Shown here: positions 62,312 to 64,000 of the stretch, one piece after another
How positions within the stretch are numbered: the first letter of the stretch is position 1
Layout of the letters: every line of letters starts with the position of its first letter
Origin: Prevotella sp. E15-22
GTDB taxonomy: Bacteria; Bacteroidota; Bacteroidia; Bacteroidales; Bacteroidaceae
Direction: 5' to 3'
Assembly (NCBI RefSeq): GCF_023204875.1
Contig: NZ_CP096247.1
Coordinates: 806,001 to 870,000, forward strand
DNA: 64,000 nt
Position numbers and translations under genes: made by a program
The notes under the pieces: model-generated
Seen by the model: the letters and a program-made list of their open reading frames with translations, nothing else
What the model was told of the DNA's origin: nothing
Database searches by the model: none

Positions 62312-64000
62312 ATGGAAGCATTAAGATTTCAGGTTGTCGGCGAGGCATTCAAAAAGAAGCCGCTCGACGTAAAAGCACCAAGTGAGAGACCTAGCGAGTA
62401 TTTTGGCAAGAAGGTCTTCAATCGTGAGAAAATGTACAAGTACCTGCCCAAGGACGTGTACGAGAAGATGATTGACGTGATGGACAATGGCGTTCGTCTT
62501 GACAGAGCTGTAGCCGATGCTGTTGCTGCTGGCATGAAGCAGTGGGCTACCGAAAATGGCGTCACTCACTATACACACTGGTTCCAGCCTCTGACTGAGG
62601 GTACTGCCGAGAAGCACGACTCGTTCATTGAGCACGACGGCAAGGGCGGTATGGTTGAGGAGTTCAGCGGAAAACTGCTCGTTCAGCAGGAGCCTGATGC
62701 TTCTTCTTTCCCCTCTGGCGGCATCCGTTCTACCTTCGAGGCTCGCGGCTATTCTGCTTGGGATCCCACCTCTCCTGTATTCATCATCGACGATACCCTG
62801 TGTATTCCCACCGTATTTATTTCTTATAGCGGTGAGGCACTCGACTATAAAGCTCCTCTGCTGCGTGCCCTGCATGCTGTCAACGTGGCTGCTGTGGATG
62901 TTTGCCACTATTTTGATCCAGCTGTGAAGAAGGTTACTTCTAACCTGGGTTGGGAGCAGGAGTACTTCCTCGTTGACGAGGGTCTTTATGCTGCCCGTCC
63001 TGACTTGCTGCTCACTGGTCGCACCCTGATGGGCCACGACTCTGCTAAGAACCAGCAGATGGACGACCACTACTTTGGTTCTATTCCTGAGCGTGTGCAG
63101 GCCTTCATGAAAGATCTGGAGATTGAGGCACTGGAACTGGGCATTCCTTGTAAGACACGTCACAATGAGGTGGCTCCTAACCAGTTTGAGTTGGCTCCTA
63201 TCTTTGAGGAGACAAACCTGGCTGTCGACCACAACATGCTGCTGATGTCAGTGATGAAGAAGGTGGCTCGTAAGCACGGCTTCCGCGTATTGCTGCACGA
63301 AAAGCCTTTTGCAGGCATCAACGGTAGCGGTAAGCACAACAACTGGAGCTTGAGCACTGATACTGGCGTACTGCTGCATGCACCTGGCAAGACACCTGAA
63401 GCTAACCTGCGCTTCGCTACATTCATCGTTGAGACCCTGATGGGTGTTTATCGCCACAACGGCTTGTTGAAAGCTTCTATCATGAGTGCTACTAACGCTC
63501 ACCGTCTGGGCGCCAACGAGGCACCTCCTGCCATCGTTTCTTCATTCCTCGGCAAACAGCTCTCTGAGTTGCTCGACCACATCGAGAAGGCCGACAAGGA
63601 CGACCTCCTGGCAATGGCTGGCAAGCAGGGCATGAAGATGGATATTCCTGAGATTCCTGAGCTTCTTATCGACAACACCGACCGTAACCGTACCTCTCCA
63701 TTCGCCTTCACTGGCAACCGCTTTGAGTTCCGTGCCGTAGGTTCTGAGGCCAACTGTGCCAGCGCCATGATTGCCTTGAACAGTGCTGTAGCCGAGGCTT
63801 TGGTTGACTTCAAGAAGCGTGTGGATGCTCGTATTCCTGAGTTTGCCGAGAAGCTGAAGGGTACAGAGCATAGCGCTACCTTCCACGCTATCATCGACGT
63901 GCTTCGCGAGGATATCAAGACCTGTAAGCCTATCCGCTTTGATGGTAACGGTTATTCTGACGAATGGGTAGCTGAGGCTGAGAAGCGCGGTCTTGACGTA
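62312..64000 (+). CDS. glnN: Type III glutamine synthetase, 3' end outside window
   Basis: The first 563 residues of a GS III, whose usual length is about 730. It starts MEALRFQVVGEAFKKKPLDV. GS III signatures are visible: NLGWEQEYFLVDE (about 210), RHNEVAPNQFELAPIFEE (about 283-300), FAGINGSGKHNNWSLST (about 332), and NTDRNRTSPFAFTGNRFEFR (about 455). It makes glutamine from glutamate and ammonia and is the main entry of ammonia into metabolism with GltBD. The frame is open to the last base of the window. Confidence 0.96.
   Translation, partial: MEALRFQVVGEAFKKKPLDVKAPSERPSEYFGKKVFNREKMYKYLPKDVYEKMIDVMDNGVRLDRAVADAVAAGMKQWATENGVTHYTHWFQPLTEGTAEKHDSFIEHDGKGGMVEEFSGKLLVQQEPDASSFPSGGIRSTFEARGYSAWDPTSPVFIIDDTLCIPTVFISYSGEALDYKAPLLRALHAVNVAAVDVCHYFDPAVKKVTSNLGWEQEYFLVDEGLYAARPDLLLTGRTLMGHDSAKNQQMDDHYFGSIPERVQAFMKDLEIEALELGIPCKTRHNEVAPNQFELAPIFEETNLAVDHNMLLMSVMKKVARKHGFRVLLHEKPFAGINGSGKHNNWSLSTDTGVLLHAPGKTPEANLRFATFIVETLMGVYRHNGLLKASIMSATNAHRLGANEAPPAIVSSFLGKQLSELLDHIEKADKDDLLAMAGKQGMKMDIPEIPELLIDNTDRNRTSPFAFTGNRFEFRAVGSEANCASAMIALNSAVAEALVDFKKRVDARIPEFAEKLKGTEHSATFHAIIDVLREDIKTCKPIRFDGNGYSDEWVAEAEKRGLDV

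Overview
The window looks like a chromosomal segment of a gut- or rumen-type member of the Bacteroidales, most likely Prevotellaceae (Prevotella/Xylanibacter/Segatella group). The basis is: promoters with the Bacteroidetes -7 box TAnnTTTG and few Shine-Dalgarno sequences; type III glutamine synthetase; LL-diaminopimelate aminotransferase; a GH57/GT4/debranching-enzyme glycogen cluster; a BspA-like leucine-rich protein; and secreted proteins ending in a Bacteroidetes-type C-terminal motif (YDLxGxx...GVYV). This is inferred from sequence reading; no database search was run.

Layout. 1-3.4 kb: the 5' part of a secreted protein gene, a complete IS3-family element with a likely -1 frameshift site, and a 22-bp-period palindromic array. 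3.4-18.8 kb: housekeeping genes (SulP transporter, histidine acid phosphatase, mfd, a dolichol-phosphate-mannose-synthase-like glycosyltransferase, an operon DUF4369 lipoprotein-pyrC-phosphoesterase-plsC, an operon dnaX-divIC-membrane protein, asnA). 19-23.4 kb: a very long PL11 rhamnogalacturonan lyase with autotransporter-type beta repeats. 23.5-28.2 kb: a glycogen operon (debranching enzyme, GT4 glycogen synthase, GH57 with a histone-like tail). 28.3-34.5 kb: lipid kinase, tRNA-Phe, dapF-dapL-asnB, an STM3941-like protein, and an 85-residue mini-Amt. 34.7-42.7 kb: an AT-rich accessory region with a translationally coupled three-gene operon whose first gene carries an 11-bp coding minisatellite, immunity-like and secreted orphans, a BspA-like gene between direct repeats, and two further 22-bp arrays. 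42.7-54.4 kb: a ThiD-like/AraC fusion regulator, glnK-amt-porin, gltB-gltD, pdxS-pdxT. 54.3-58.4 kb: an ECF sigma factor, a minimal FecR-like protein and an outer-membrane barrel. 58.7-64 kb: pyrG, purF and the start of glnN.

Nitrogen assimilation dominates the right half: ammonium uptake and sensing (amt, glnK, mini-Amt), GS III and GOGAT, and glutamine- or glutamate-using enzymes (asnB, dapL, pyrG, purF, pdxT). The most striking observation is a 14-bp motif close to CTTACAGATTGTCA. It sits in the same orientation with exactly 62 nt between it and the -7 box of five promoters: dapF-dapL-asnB, the mini-Amt, glnK-amt, pyrG and glnN. A degenerate copy lies at the same position before gltB. None of the other promoters I checked has it. 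I infer an undescribed nitrogen/glutamine regulon bound by one activator, and the regulon includes the 85-residue two-helix Amt-like protein.

Other notable items are three intergenic arrays with an identical 22-bp period but different core sequences, and short palindromic elements inserted inside conserved genes (mfd, asnB, gltD; gltB, pdxT). There is also a 64-bp terminator/promoter cassette present twice, and a probably non-catalytic ThiD domain fused to an AraC DNA-binding domain.
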